Source: Eumeta japonica
Taxonomy: Eukaryota; Arthropoda; Insecta; Lepidoptera; Psychidae
DNA: 64,000 nt
Direction: 5' to 3'
NCBI GenBank assembly: GCA_005406025.1
Contig: BGZK01002037.1
Location: forward strand, 1 to 64,000
Both the position numbers and the translations under genes were made by a program. Numbering within the stretch: position 1 is the stretch's first letter; each line of letters starts with the position of its first letter. A model generated the notes under the pieces. It searched no databases and had not been told where the DNA came from. It saw only the letters and a program-made list of their open reading frames with translations. This document shows, piece after piece, positions 42,760-56,804 of this stretch.

Positions 42760-45700
42760 CTATTTGTGCTTCGGATCTCGTGCAAATTTGCATTACATAA
42801 CAAAGATTAAGTTTAACATAACCCCGAAACGACATTTCTATGAGCTCCGATTACTCCTTTTTATAACAGACTCGAGGGTCAAGCAAGATGCTAGTCATCA
42901 GAGAATGGGCAATCATCGCTACCCATGGACACTCGCAACTGCAAAGAAGCAACTCCAGTACGTTACTGGTTTCTTGGACAATAATAGAACATTTGATGGA
43001 AGGGATCGATCGAGAGTTGGAGAGAAATTGGCAGCAGTCCGGCTCCACCATAGCAATATCTAGCCGGGTCGCACGGTAGTGTCTGCGCACGCACACCGCC
43101 AGGTACAAAACTAGATTTTTTATTAAATGAAATTAGCGCGTATTTTATTCTATCATATGTGCTTTCTTCAATGCACTTAAAGTTAGTTACTTTAACATTT
43201 TATATAGCTCATATTTTTTGCGATGATGAGTTCTATCAGATAGGAGTTGCATAAAGAATTTAATGCAAATCTGTTGAACAATTTTAAAACAATAAGCACA
43301 CATAGAGATAAACAAAGACAGCGGCAAAAGCTTAAGTTATACACGAACACGTATTCCATCATTATTTCTGGTTTGGCGACAACAAACAGACAGAATTACT
43401 TCCGCATTTTTAATACTAGTAACGTCTAAAACCTTCACCTCGCCCGTTTAGATTGAAGAACACGCTGTAAGTCGTGTAACACGCCCTTCAGTGCATTATG
43501 CTTTGTTGTTTCCGTTCGAACAAAAATTATACGATTCTCGTATAAAATACCATCATATATTTTCCGACTGCCTACATTTGGTGGCGTATGACTTTACGCT
43601 CTCGTATGCATTTTTGCTGCTGCAAAATTTGTTTGACTGTGTTGTGGAACAGATTTGGTATTTTCTGTCAGTGCTAATAATAACAGGACTTTGCCTAACA
43701 TCAGCTAATTTAAAGGATGTTAATCATATATCGTCTATGGTTCAATGAAAAATAAGCCATGTCATAATAACGTTAAATGATCTCAAAACTTTATAGCTCT
43801 GTTAAAATTATAAGCACTTGCCTCGTTTATTAATATCTGTTTGGCCGTGGGGTCTGAAAAATTTTAACTAAATATAATTTTTTATTTAAATTTTTTTCAT
43901 AAGTCTTTTTTATATACAATACCAAAAGCCAATATTTATCAAGCAATCATACTAAAGAATCTTATTTAATTTATATATGTATACGTATATTTAAATGTTA
44001 TTTTTTTTTATTTAATTAAATCATCATTTACCTTAGGGATAGGACTAAGTTACTATTGAATGATAAACTTGTACACGCCTTCATTCCGTTTACATTTACG
44101 GCACGACGCCCCGGAAGTAAATATTTTTCACGACACCCGAATTCTCCAAATTCGTTTAGATGCTGTGTTTCTTTCCCCTTCGAAGTTCACGTATTTAATA
44201 TTCTTTCAAGACGGCCGTACGTCAACTTAACAAAAGCGGAATGCCCCCGGACACGCCTCATCTCGCAGCTGGCAGTAATTGAAAACGGTTCTAAATTAGG
44301 GGGTATTACGTAACAACCGAATGGATGTACTCGAGCGGCGGAACAAGATCCCGCCCTCCCCGGGGACCTCGTTTGACGTCTGAATGCGGAAGTGCTCGAA
44401 GCGAGCCCCCTCCTTAAAAAGATTCCGCTGTAAGTTTTAAAGCACCGAGGATTTCCTACCGTCCGCAAAAATAGACGAAATACTTGAAAAAAATTATACG
44501 TGCTATTCAAAATACTGTTTGTAAATAAGTTTCAGGCGTCTAGTTATCAAAAAATGCTGTATACACATTGTAAAATGGTTTATTTTTTATGTAAACTATT
44601 ACGATGCTGAAGGACGGTGCGTTTTGTTTACGACTTACGAATTGAATAGTTCAATTTTCATCGATTTTTAAATAATACCAAATAATGATTTCATTGAATC
44701 ATAAGACGTACATGTTATTGAGACACTTTTCAAAACTTGTATAATTTCATTCAGAAAATCGATTAAAATTCATTATCATCAGTAATAGAAGCTTCAGTGC
44801 AAAACATCCTAGGGTTGTGTAATTAACGAATACTCTGAAAATGAGGATAAAGTTGAAGATTATATCTGTCTGCCACGAAAATAATGCGCTTTTCAGCATA
44901 GACAAACAAACTCAACGTCCCCCACCGACAAGCAATCGCGCCACTTCCTACGAACTGGTAGAGTTTGCAGCCGGCGTCTTATGGTGTGCTATTGCGTTGT
45001 GTTTATTGACTTACATAAACTAGGCGAAAAGTAAGAAAACAACTTTACAAAAAAAAAAACAGTAAATCAATAATATCTAAAAAAGGAAAACTATAAAAAT
45101 CACTAACTAATATAATAACATTAGTCCTAAACCAACAACAGTGTGTTTTACGTTGACTGGTTGTACTTTTTTTTGTGTTAATATGTCAATATTTATTTTA
45201 GTGAAAAAATCAAGTAAATCAATTTTCACAAATACCTTTATAATAAATTATATTTGAACATCTTCAAGAGTTGATATTAAAAACGTGACTTTAATAATAA
45301 TTTAACAGTACAGTGCCCGATTATCAAATCTAAAGTCCTGAATAAGAAGCCGTGCAAATGTATTATTTGATGTATTTATAATACTACGAGTGAACACTTC
45401 AAGGGTACGTAAAAACCTTTTAGCATCGAAAATGTTTTTTCGATCGTCTCAGTAGGGACACGATTTTCGCTCTGGAGTCGTGAATTCTAGATCTACGTTG
45501 ATGATTGAGATGTAAAAACATGCGTATGGACAAGGACTATATGATTGTAAAAAAAAAGTTAAAAAAAATTGACAATTTTTAAGGGAATTGCAAAAAATCT
45601 GCTGAATATTCCTTTTTTTTTCGGATTTCTAAAGGTCACTTTTAAACCTTCTTAGATTTTTATTTTAAGATATTTATGTTTATATTAAAGATTAACTCAA

Positions 45701-48700
45701 TATCTAAAGTGTTTTTTGCATTTTTTTTAAATAAATAAAATATTAAGAATCATGATTTTCTTTAAAGCAGTTCTTTTACGATTTACGACTTGTGCCGATT
45801 GTGAACGAAAGTACTGATATTGATTCATGATGACTGAAAACGTTAATCTTTTAACGTCAACAGATTTTTTCAGTTAAAAAAAATATATATTATTATGATC
45901 ATTAAAATTAAGAGTAATTTGAGATTGATTTTTGTTTTTATTCCTTTTGTTATTGGTTTCATTTTCAATGTACCTGAAGGTCATGTAGATCGTGAGATCT
46001 GTGATTTTATTTTTTTAATTTTATATATTTGTTCACACAACACCATCTCGTCGCAAACTAAGCAACTAAACTTGCACCAACCGCATCAAATAATTGATAG
46101 AATACATGTCCTTTGTTTTTTTTTAATGTACACATAATAAATAGAAATACTCAAACTCAAGACAAATGTTAATTTTAAATCAGAACAAAAGGTTTTCTTG
46201 TGCGCATATCGAACCCGCGCCTTCAGTGCAATGAATAGGCCCGTTAGCAATCTCGATAGCTCGTCTCAATCGGGGCATAACAATATATTATCTCTGGCTG
46301 TCTCATATCCAAAAATTACCTTGAACATGTATAATAATTTTAGCCTGCCCCGCTCGGTCAGTCTGTGCAGCACGGCAATTAGCCTGGTTGTTCGACAATA
46401 TTGTGAGTTCCGTCACACGTTCATAATTCTGCGATAAATTATCACGAGCTAACGGCGTGAATATTCACGGTATTGGTACGCGATTTACGTCTCGCGTGCG
46501 CAGCCGTGCTTGTTCGATTACGTCAATGACGGTAACTCGTGCAACTCCAGTCTCGTTTGACAGAAATTTCCCACCTTTCAAGAGAAAAATCAGCTGTGAT
46601 GTACGTTAAATACGAGGCAATGTATCAAGTATAGACGTAATTGATAATAAGAATCCATCAACACCAACTTAAAAAAAAAAACTGACCAATGGACGAATTG
46701 ATCAGTTGCTGATAACTGGCACGACCTCTAGCACCAGCCACAGGTAACGACGAATGTGTTTTAAAAAGTACAGAGCAAGTACTATAATATCTTCAATGAA
46801 AATTGAACCATTATTTAACAATTTGAAACCAAAATAATGGATTTACGCGCCACCACTACAATGCGTCGACATCAATGTTTTTAACATTTTATAATTAAAT
46901 TAGGTTTTAATCCATATATTTATAAACATGTCTCACTAATCAATTTAATCTAGTATTTAAAAAAATCAAAATTTATCTAATAAGATTTGTTTCTCTAGTT
47001 TTTGAATATTTTACTCCGTTCGTATAAATTCTTCATCCAAATCAATGCAATAGTTTCTCGTCAAATATTGTTACCGAATGTTCGATTTTTCGATTACCAT
47101 TTTTTCTACAAGAAAATTTTGCGTCACAATCACCATTATCCTACATTAAATATCTTCCTTCGTCCACGCGAAATTATTAGGTCGTTGTAATAAATTTACA
47201 TTTCCCATTAAACAGCTCCACCTATTGTCTGAGCCCGATAACGAGTATTTGCCGCGAGTCAACAACGGAACAAGACTACCAGAAACGTTAATTACGTTCG
47301 TTATTATAACTGAGCCGGCAAAATTTTTGCTCAACTGCTGAACGGCCAAATTTGCCTACGGTTTCGTGTGCGTACGCATAGAACGAATTCTTAGCGATCG
47401 CGATTCTGATGCCGTTCCTATCCTCGATTTCGTTCCCGATCATACTATCAGTACCGAGTTTTGATATTGCTTCCATGTTTTGCCACGAAATAACTTTTAC
47501 TAATTCCACGTGACCTCATAAAAAAATTTCTCATTCAAAATATTAGTTAACTGAGTTTTATTTGATGTCCTACTCTTCTTTAGATATTGACGAATAATTT
47601 ACATCGAAAAATCAGAAGCGATCCACGGAAAATATTATAAAGTTCGACCCATTCGTGCAAATACAATTACGGTTCGCTTTCGGAATCGAGCACAAATATA
47701 ATAATTGAAATCGAAAAGAGGTCACTTTTCGACTCTTGAACAAAATATATAAAAAAAATATGTTTTTTTAACAATATTGAATTTGTTTATAACAATACAA
47801 AATTTCGTATCAACGCTATTAACTATATGATAATTCACTCCCCAACGTTATTGGAATATCGAATATACGTATACACAAAAATATGAAGCTGTGGCGTGCC
47901 TAACTGACGAACATCGCACATTCTAAACCGATGGAACTAAAGATTAGAAATTAGGCGCATTAAGGAAGGTTTTTTTTTTAATTTGTCCTTTTTGTCCTTA
48001 AAGGTCTGAGGGGGATAAAAGGAATATTTCTAAATCTTCCCACTGTGAAAATTAACAAAAAAATGTGAAAGGTTCCTATTTTCAGTCCGATTTTCGAAAG
48101 ATTTTGCCCCTTGTAAGAACAAATGGCGTCTCCAAAATTGTGTGCGCAAAGTGATTGTGCCGCACTGCCGATGACTCCATGGACTTTACGAGCCTGTGAG
48201 GTGTAAACACAGGTCAGTGGCGTAGTTAAGTTCATTCTTATGCCGCGCCCTTTCTAGGGCGGACGTAGAATAGACTACATTATTTACAGCCGTTCCGTCC
48301 GATATCAAAAAATCCGATCTTGCTGCTATTCTTAAACGTAATTCTCACTCTATTCTCGGTCCAAGTTACAATACGGTCACGTTTATAAACCTCTTACTGA
48401 TCAATAACTTTATAGCTTTGTAAAGTATTGTTTAGTACGGTTGTTTAGTAGTTAGTTGAACATAATATTCATTTTAGTATGTTTTATTTTTGCATTGTTA
48501 TTAAATTTTCTAACTCAGTTTTTGTTTATATCGACTTAGCTTCGACTACTATTTTTACAAGTTCATGGGAAATGTTTGGGTTTATCAATTTTTAGAATCG
48601 AATCGGTTACAAAAAAAAAATACATGTAACACTAAAAAAAAATTAGTCAATCGATGGTTTATTTTCATTAATTCCGAATACCATCTTTTTAAATGTTAAT

Positions 48701-50185
48701 GATTTAAATAAACGATAACAAAAACAACATATATAAAAATGCATAGATTTTCTGTCGTGTGGTCCCTCACAGAAAATATCAGTTCTTGCTTCATGTTTCA
48801 GATCCTTTTATGGGTTTTGAGTTCTTACTCAGACAACTTCTATCGAAATGATTTCGTTATATATATATAAGTATAGGAAATTATACAAGTATAGAAAATT
48901 ATATAAGTACAGGAAAAATTTGTCAATGAATAGATAGTCTACAATGATGTTCGAGGGCATAATTTACCTCTGTCAAGTTTCACCTAAAACTCAAATCTCA
49001 CCACATGAACCCAAACGCTATATCAACTAGAAAAACGTGATTCCTATAGAATTAGAAAAAGAGACCTAAATTCGGAAGGAAAATGAGAAATCAAAGTAGG
49101 GACCTAAATCAAGGAGAAAGATTTTAATAGAGCTCAGAGATTGTATAGTCTATGATCTCGGAGGAAAAACCACTAATTACAACAGCTGGTTTACAGTGAC
49201 GTAGCTGTTAATTTCAAGTTCTTGCTCAACACAAAATCTCAAATTAGCGTATAACAGTTTCCTCGAAACTTAAAAACTATGCCGGTCTGCCTTCGAACTT
49301 TCCATATGAATATTGTCGAAATAAATACCTTAGGAAAAGGGAATAATTAGGAAGAAAAAGGCTTACCCCTTGTCGCGTCCTGGAATCACACACGCGGCAC
49401 CGCACAATTTGGGTTTTTATACATATTATCTTTAGCGCACAAGCGTTTTACACATCGCATTCATTGCAAGTTACTTTTTCGTCTCTTTGGTACTTGCAGA
49501 AAAGCGACACCTATCGCCCCACCAATAAGAAAAAAAAGGCAAGGAAACATATATACTATATAATTTATAAAAAAATATATACATATAATTGTTTGTGTGT
49601 ATTAAACCATATGTAAGCATTATTAAACAGTAGCGCTTAGCATGTGTGGAACCAGGGATAATATTCTGTTACTCCAATAGTGTCACTCCAAAAATAAAAA
49701 AAGTTGAAATAAAAAAAAAATAACAATAGAGTGTGCTTTATTAAAATATTATATATTAAAATCATTATTATGTTTTTCAATATTAAAATTATAACAGTAT
49801 ATGTATTATTTACAATATTTCACATTTTACTGTGAATCCTATTTATTAAGTAAAAACATTCTAAATTTCGTTTTTCGAGCTTTAAGAGATGCAAGCTCAG
49901 CAATCAGATCAACAAAATTTATATTTTGTGTAGCTTACATTGTTTCATTAAAATGTCAAGGTTGTCAGTCTGGTTCCAGTCATTGTTGCCCGCAAATAGT
50001 TTTCGATTGATTGTAATTTTCTAAAAGTAACCTACTAAACGAATCAACAATAGGTTTTGCGTCTAAAAGCCATTGTTTATATAAAAAAAGAACTACTAAA
50101 ATAAATTTATTTTAACGCTTTTATATAAAACTATTAAAAGAATAACTCGTCGCAAAAATCACTATTCGCGAAAGAAATGTGAAAG
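42760..50185. other. Non-coding DNA, largely unique
   Basis: No gene is recognised. CpG-richer stretches without repeat signature lie at about 44060-44420, 46190-46570 and 47340-47470, and may be regulatory. A short tandem repeat of about 18 bp (AAGTATAGGAAATTATA type, three units) is at about 48868-48922. The frames in this range carry no family motif. Confidence 0.4.
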
Positions 50186-50194
50186 TAGTGAGGT

Positions 50195-50318
50195 GGGGAA
50201 TTCCCCAAGCCACAGGTGACAAGCAATAATAATTGATTCTGGGGAATCACTAGCCAAACGAGCGATAGTTGGAGGTACATACGAAAATAAAAACAACTAC
50301 GTTTTTGGGGGAATCCCC
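50195..50318. promoter_or_regulatory. Cluster of kappaB-like (Rel) sites
   Basis: GGGGAATTCCCC (50195-50206) and GGGGGAATCCCC (50307-50318) both contain a match to the kappaB consensus GGGRNWYYCC; GGGGAATCAC (50241-50250) is a partial site. Around the last two lies a weak duplication (ACTAGCCAAACGAGCGATAG and 'CGATCGACCGAGCTATA'). In insects such sites are bound by Dorsal/Dif/Relish to switch on immune genes. No immune gene is recognised nearby. Confidence 0.4.
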
Positions 50319-50329
50319 GATCGACCGAG

Positions 50330-52220
50330 CTATAAAAACGATAAGAATATAAAAATAACAGTGTGTAGACTGTAGAAAATATTTTAATTATCATGCTGGT
50401 GATACCTATTGAACTTATCGTGAAATAGCATGAAAGCCTTTACAATGCTCTTCACAATAAATAACTTACCAGATATCTAATTATTATTATTGTTACAAAA
50501 TAAATTCAAATGATAGCTATGCAATCTGCCACAGTTTAATGAATCTTTGTATTTGGAAGAACTGATGTACGGTTAAAATACTGTTGTGTATTTTTTTGTG
50601 AAACACAATTCACGATTGGGTGAACTCGGGTGTCACCCCTAAATATATGGCACTAGCGTCTCCACTGCTGGTATATACTCATACAAAGAAGCACATTTAT
50701 AAAAATATGAAAATGAAATCACACGTTCTCGAGGTATAAATACACTAATGAACAGACAAACGCATCTACAAACAGAGAAACATTTCGTTTTATTCCAAGT
50801 ACGTAGAGTTGATCACGCGCACAACATCACCACACCACCACAACGAGGACGTGATTGGAAGACCGAAACCAGACAGCCCAAAATCTTACGTGCTTCGAGA
50901 AAAAATGTCTACGCACATGCAACTGTTATAGTCTAAGTATATAAATCTCTTTGCTCAAACTGGACGAGGAAAAAGGGCACAAATCTCTTCCACGTTCATT
51001 ATTGAACGAAAAGCAAACCAAATTCAGGCAAAATTCTTGTATTAATTACTATCGACCGATGCCATCTAAATAACGAACTTCACTAACACATTTTCCAGTA
51101 TTCGGCATGTAAACAAATACACTACTAATTACGCTATATCGAAATTTCATCGACAAACACAAGACTATTACGGACCGCTTCGCCGAATTCGGTCAAGCGT
51201 GAAATTAAACTGACACATGTAGAATATTCGGTGGCCTAGTTGAGAGCGTATTAGACGTTAACTCGCGCCGGCCGCCTTGTCGATTCACGTCAAAGGGTTT
51301 CGTGTCGTGACCGAGTTTTGAGAGCTAACACGGCCCTATATGAGTGGCTGCGTTGTTGTACCGTAGACCCCGACGGCAGGTATTTGGGATCACGTAGACT
51401 TCACAAACTTCACAAACACAAACTTAGACTTCACAAACAAAAAGACACGAAGACTACACGTTTTTTTTTTTTGTATTTCTTTTCTGGGGTTTGTTACTTG
51501 TTTCGAATATACATTACAATGAACTTTGCTTATGTCCAATAAATGCTATTACTGATTAAAACCGGACTTATGAAGTACAAAACAAGATTCGAATGAAATA
51601 ATTTTAACAGCATCGATTAAATAAAAGCCTACTTACTATGAATGCAAATGAGTTTTTAAAATTTTACGGCTTTTAAACAATTGTTAGATTTTATGATAAT
51701 GTTTCACTGCGTCATCCTCAATTTGTAATATTCAAATATTTGAATGCAAATCCAGCCACATTATTTTTTTTCAAATGTATTGCAGCATAGTAGTATGCAT
51801 CGATTACACTTTTTCTTTATACTACGCCCAACATGTAACTGTGTAAAGTAAATTAACAGCTAATGATAAGCTCCTACAAGATATCTTCAATCCAACCTCA
51901 TCGTAGGCTCGTGAAATGATATGATTTTAAACGGAACCTTCTAATGTTTTACGACAGGCGTCTACAAATGAATAGACTACGATAGATAATATCTACATTT
52001 AATTCCCTATATTGTCATTTTCCTACTCCCGGCAAAATTTTATAAATTAAAATGATTGTATATAATTTTGAAACACGAATCAGCATGTAATTTTAACATA
52101 ATACTTTGTACACAAGCAAATCTTTTTTTATCCATATAATCTAAACACAGTCAAACCCTTCTTTTATGTATGCAGTCTTATAAAACTACGTTATTTTTCA
52201 TGTTTCATTACCATTTTTTT
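50330..52220. other. Non-coding DNA
   Basis: A CpG-rich patch at about 51170-51310 and a CTTCACAAA short repeat at about 51398-51440. No gene recognised. Confidence 0.4.
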
Positions 52221-52230
52221 TTTGGGTGGA

Positions 52231-52269
52231 GTTACCTTAAAATTTCATTCATTGAAATTTTAAGGTAAC
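52231..52269. repeat. Perfect 17-bp hairpin with 5-nt loop
   Basis: GTTACCTTAAAATTTCA (52231-52247) is the exact reverse complement of 52253-52269; the loop is TTCAT. It could be a foldback element or an RNA hairpin. Confidence 0.92.
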
Positions 52270-52274
52270 CCCTA

Positions 52275-53770
52275 AACTGAATCGCGGTGATGCGTCTCGA
52301 TCGATTAATTTTTCAGACCATGGACGTAACACATAGGGAGAGCGACACCCGATATTAATGTGTATTCACAACGGAAACATCCACACGCGAAAGTATGAAT
52401 GCATAATCAGGGGCAGATGTTACGTGCGCCGGCACATCTTAAGCCGACACACGCGCCGCGTAGCGGGTCGCGCGCGCGTTATCACGGCCGCACGACTAAA
52501 CAGATCATGATTATATCGACGTGCGCTTTGACAGTTTCTAAATTCGGAATACGGGTAATTGAGTGGTACATCTATTCAATGTTTCATTCACATCTAATCG
52601 TTTCATTTCTGTCGTGTCCGCCTATGATCGTGAATTAGAGTAGAAAATTCCTACTAGCGCATATGGCAATCGATGTGGTAACACCAACTCTGTGGTACCT
52701 GTGCATTTTGGGCAATAAGCTTTATAGGATTTTGGATTGATTTAGATGAGGATATGATATGAGGATATGCTGTACGTAAACGGACGGCACGCCGTCACTC
52801 GTCTCCGTGATTGAACATAATATCCCTGTTCAATCCATCGCTGTGTATCAACGATGGTAAATCAGAATTGCTTTTACTGTCTCCACCGACGACCCATTTC
52901 TTTCGTCCTACAATCGTTTAACCGTGTCTCGGGGTTTCGAATCCTTGTTCTTATTTTGATGAAAAAAAAAAAACCAGCGCTCTATGCTCAAATACGATGA
53001 CGGCCGCGAATACTGGACGTATAGCAACCACCCTATCGCTGTCTACTGGTCTGCTTCGATGCAATGCCCACATTGAAGGAGTTTTAAAATAAAAGGGTAA
53101 TCCGCCATCTTGATGCGGTGGCCATTTGTATAAATGTGTATGTAATGTACATATATATGTAATGAAACAAAAAAAAAACTAATATTTGAGACCATTATTA
53201 GTGGAATAGAAGACAAAATTAACATTTTTTAAATTCTCGTCACGCGGCGTGTAAAAATTATCGCATTTAAATGAACGCAGTTTCAACGTCTGTGTAACTG
53301 AAGGTCTAATTAAAAAAGAACATATCGTAACTTAGTAAAAAGATAGTCTAGTTCATAAAACACAACACAAATAATTTATCATGGAAAATAAATAAAACAT
53401 CTATGCCTGATTGCGCTCGCGGTTTAGCAACAACACGTAAGCGTCGCGAAATTTTTCGTAGACGAAGTACGAAAAATGTCGGAAGGAAGTTAGGGATAGA
53501 GTATTTATTACGCGATCCCATATCTTCGACAGTGAAGATCGGCAACGTCGCGCAAAGGAATAAAACAATGGCTTCATTGTGTTTTTTTTTTTAATGTCTT
53601 TGGTAGCTTTGGTAGGTTTGATGCTCAGAATGGTTACTTTAGGAATGAAGCTACAATTTTACACTGTAGTTGAAGAGCTGTGGCATTACTGACCTGTGTA
53701 CTATCCATTCTCTTTTGTGGTTTTGTATGGGGAGAGAGCGTAAAGGGTAGTTTATTAATAGTAAGTTCTT
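52275..53770. other. Non-coding DNA with a CpG-rich patch
   Basis: About 52420-52495 is strongly CpG-rich (CACGCGCCGCGTAGCGGGTC, then GCGCGCGTTATCACGGCCGC). No exon or promoter is placed. Confidence 0.4.
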
Positions 53771-53800
53771 TTATAATAATAATTTCTATAACCATGTTTT

Positions 53801-53837
53801 GAACGAACACAATTCATGTTTAGAATTGTGTTCGTTC
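53801..53837. repeat. Perfect 15-bp hairpin, extended imperfect stem
   Basis: The loop is ATGTTTA. Including a 3-nt bulge, the arms extend outward to about 53777 and 53862, a foldback of about 85 nt. Confidence 0.9.
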
Positions 53838-54099
53838 TATAAACATGTTTATAGAAAGTTTTGTAATTTGTACAGAAAATTAAAGTAAATTGAAGAACTT
53901 ATTTGAAATTTTTATATTCAAATGTTTTTATTGATTTATATTATTATTTTTTATTTATGTCATTAACGACATTATGGTCGTATGAGAAAAGCGTAATAAT
54001 TCTCTTTTAATAAAAAAAAAATATCCAGACAAATTGCATCTACTACAGTAATCTAATGTCTATAAATCTGAATCAGCTGTGTTCGCCAGTCCAGCATAC

Positions 54100-54245
54100 G
54101 ACAGGAAGCTTTCAAGTATGCAAAAAGCAAGCATCAGTGACGGCCTCGAGGCTGCGGGTGACGGTGGGCGGCGGTGATCGCTACTCCTCGGTAGTACACT
54201 CCCTCTTTTTTGCCTCTTTGAAATCTTACACGTACATAAAATAAA
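54100..54245 (+). mobile_element. Lepidopteran LINE-type 3' end, copy 2
   Basis: 'GGTGACGGTGGGCGGCGGTG', then ATCGCTACTCCTCGGTAGTA, followed by T-rich and A-rich tail (AAAATAAAAACC). The 'GGGCGGCGGTGATC' block is the signature also seen at 56845. Two opposite short frames here are by-products. Confidence 0.65.
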
Positions 54246-54359
54246 AACCACCGGTACGTGTAACCTTTTCTCGCGATTGAAGTATTTTTTTTTAATTTAG
54301 CGTTATGAAAAATATTACTTACTACTTATTATAAAAACATGTTTATAGAAATTATCCTT

Positions 54360-56795
54360 TTAAAAGCATAATAGAATTGAAAGAAGTATTTAACTTGAAC
54401 ACTTAAGTATATATTTTTGTTCGTTATAAACATTTTTAGTTAATTCGAGTTTTTTCAGGTAATATTTCAATCGACAAGCTAGGCTTGCAAAACCGTTACT
54501 ATTTCGGTTAAACTCCCTTTGTTTATTATGAAAGTGGAGTGAAACTTTATAAACGTTGGCTTTATGTTAGTGTTTGATTAATTTGAGATATATAAAAGTA
54601 TTTCAACATTGAATATTCGTGTATCCTTGTCACAGGGTGTACCCATACTATACTCGTCACGAATTTCGGTGATTTTATGTTTTTTTAAAGAGCTGCATTG
54701 AAAAATTGTTCTATGTAAAGTTTATTGTTTTCAAAGTTTTTTTTGTAGAATAGTTCTTCTATTTTTTATTTAATGCCTTAAATTTGCACATATATGAATA
54801 TGTGTCATTGTATAAATTTAATTTTAAAACTCTCCGTTTTTCGACTATGCTCAGTTTTAAATTTTTTATGCACAAAATAAACAACAAAAAAATACAATTC
54901 CTTATATTTTTTATAGTCTATTAAAGTATCCAAAGGTGAAAGCATTTTTTTACTACTGGACACCGTTTTCAATTACTTTTCTTTTCTCAGAGTTAGCAAA
55001 TTTTATCTAAATCCCTAAAATGTATAACAACTATAGAGTACTAGTTCAAACTATGCGCAAAATGAAATCGTTTGTGTCCCGTCGCACTACGCATGCGCGC
55101 GAAAACGATGGCAGTGGGGCTGGGGAAACGAGAGAGAGATCTGTTGAGAGGTTATACGGGTCATCATCATCACATGGTGGAGTTCTGATTGACGAAAAAA
55201 ATGCTAGGCCATTCAGTAGTACAGTCGAAAGATAACTTTCAAACTTCATATAAACGGACACCGTTTACTGCCTTGTGGATTCTAAAATTTTATTCCAAAA
55301 TATAATCTCTGTACAGAAGTATGTTGCGGTAAATAAATTACTGTATTGTAAATTCACGTGCGTGGCCTTACGGGACGGTGAAGAAAATGTATTTATAGAA
55401 AGTTGAAAAATACGAGCATTTTAACTGACTTTTCCAAGATTATTTTCGTTGTTTAGAAGTTCTATTATGTCATTTTGTTCCGATTTTCAGAATATGTGTT
55501 TGAAAAATTAGAGTGGAAGAACTGAAAAATAATCATTTTCAAAATTAATCAAGCGTAAAGCCATTAACACCCGAGAATGAAAGTCATTTAGAAAACTACA
55601 ACATATTTAAATATTAACCAACGTAACCACACTACGGAAAAAAATTACTGATCCTCGATTTTACATTTCGAAACAACCCCTACTTTTTTTAAGTATTTCA
55701 TTTAAAAATTGCGTGGCGGATCAAATGATACGTCTGTCTGTACATTTCATCAGATTCGTGGTAAAACTAACGGAATCATAAGGAGATGCTTATTATTCCA
55801 TTTTGATTCCGTTTCTCGCTTACACGCCGTAATATAGACAAGCGGTTTCAGAGTTAAATTTACAAAACTATAAAGCGATGCACTCATTGTCATTTGACTT
55901 TACGTTGAGTTAAATTGTTAAATATTCATGCAATTTCGTATACGAACCATCACCGCAGACCACTTTCGATATCCAATTCGTTGTTTATGGTTATTATGTT
56001 TCCATTCGAAATATGCATAAACCGTAAATAAGAAAAATTCTGAAGATGAAGGGAAAGAATAGATTTTTTTTAATAACTTTATCGAGAGAATCTAAACAGT
56101 GTTGTTAATTCTGTTCCATTTAAGATTTTATGATTTTTCAAGTGGTGAGCTGCCGAACAGACAAAAATTTTACGAGCGATTGTAACGCGAATGCTAATAA
56201 TGGGTAATATTCATGAGCACCACAAAATCAAATATTCACCCGTACTCGTGCAATCTCAGAAATGAATAATTCAGCGACATTTTTATTGAACATTCAAAAG
56301 GCTATTACGGCGGCGACATTTTACTGCCTGAAACTCTGAAATCTGTATTGGCACGTCTAAAATAATATATTCTCCGTTTGAATATGTAATATTTAATTAC
56401 CCAATTGACTTATTGACGTACTATTTTAAACGAATACGCGTGTAAGAGACATTTCAGGATGCAAAGCTTTTAATTTTGGCTTAAAGTAAGATCGCATCTC
56501 CGAAGAAAAGTTAGACAAAGCACTGAATCAGTTGCCATCACGGCACAAAGTGGATACCTTCACCTGACGATGAACACGCTCTATCACGCCCTTTGATCAG
56601 GAATTAAAGAAAATAGTCCTGACACGCCCTCTGATGAAGGTATGCATTAATTGTGATAAAAATCGGATTCAAATTCAGTAGTCTGAATGATGATAGTGAT
56701 ACTGCAAGTTATGCTAAACTGAAAAATTCGCTCTCCAACAAATGTATGTTCCAAAATCGGATATTCCAATAAGTCTATTCCGATTCAAAAATCTC
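54360..56795. other. Non-coding DNA
   Basis: About 55070-55160 contains ACTACGCATGCGCGCG, close to an NRF1/EWG-type palindrome, then a GAGAGA tract. About 55900-56450 looks unique and may be regulatory. No gene recognised. Confidence 0.35.
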
Positions 56796-56804
56796 TTGAT
56801 ACTA

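Larger units (their letters stand above)
53775..54357. mobile_element. ~580-bp inverted-end element with an inner foldback
   Basis: The left end AATAATTTCTATAACCATGT (about 53780) is inverted at the right as AAACATGTTTATAGAAATTAT (about 54336-54356). A further copy of the inverted end lies close to the left one: 53801-53815 (GAACGAACACAATTC) pairs perfectly with 53823-53837 and the pairing continues imperfectly to about 53862. The interior includes a LINE 3' end (54100-54245). The inner foldback and outer ends share ACATGTTTATAGAAA. Confidence 0.55.

Noticed and set aside
42671..43063. 130-codon plus frame as a gene
   Set aside because: It starts within the hairpins, has overlapping frames on both strands and no family resemblance.
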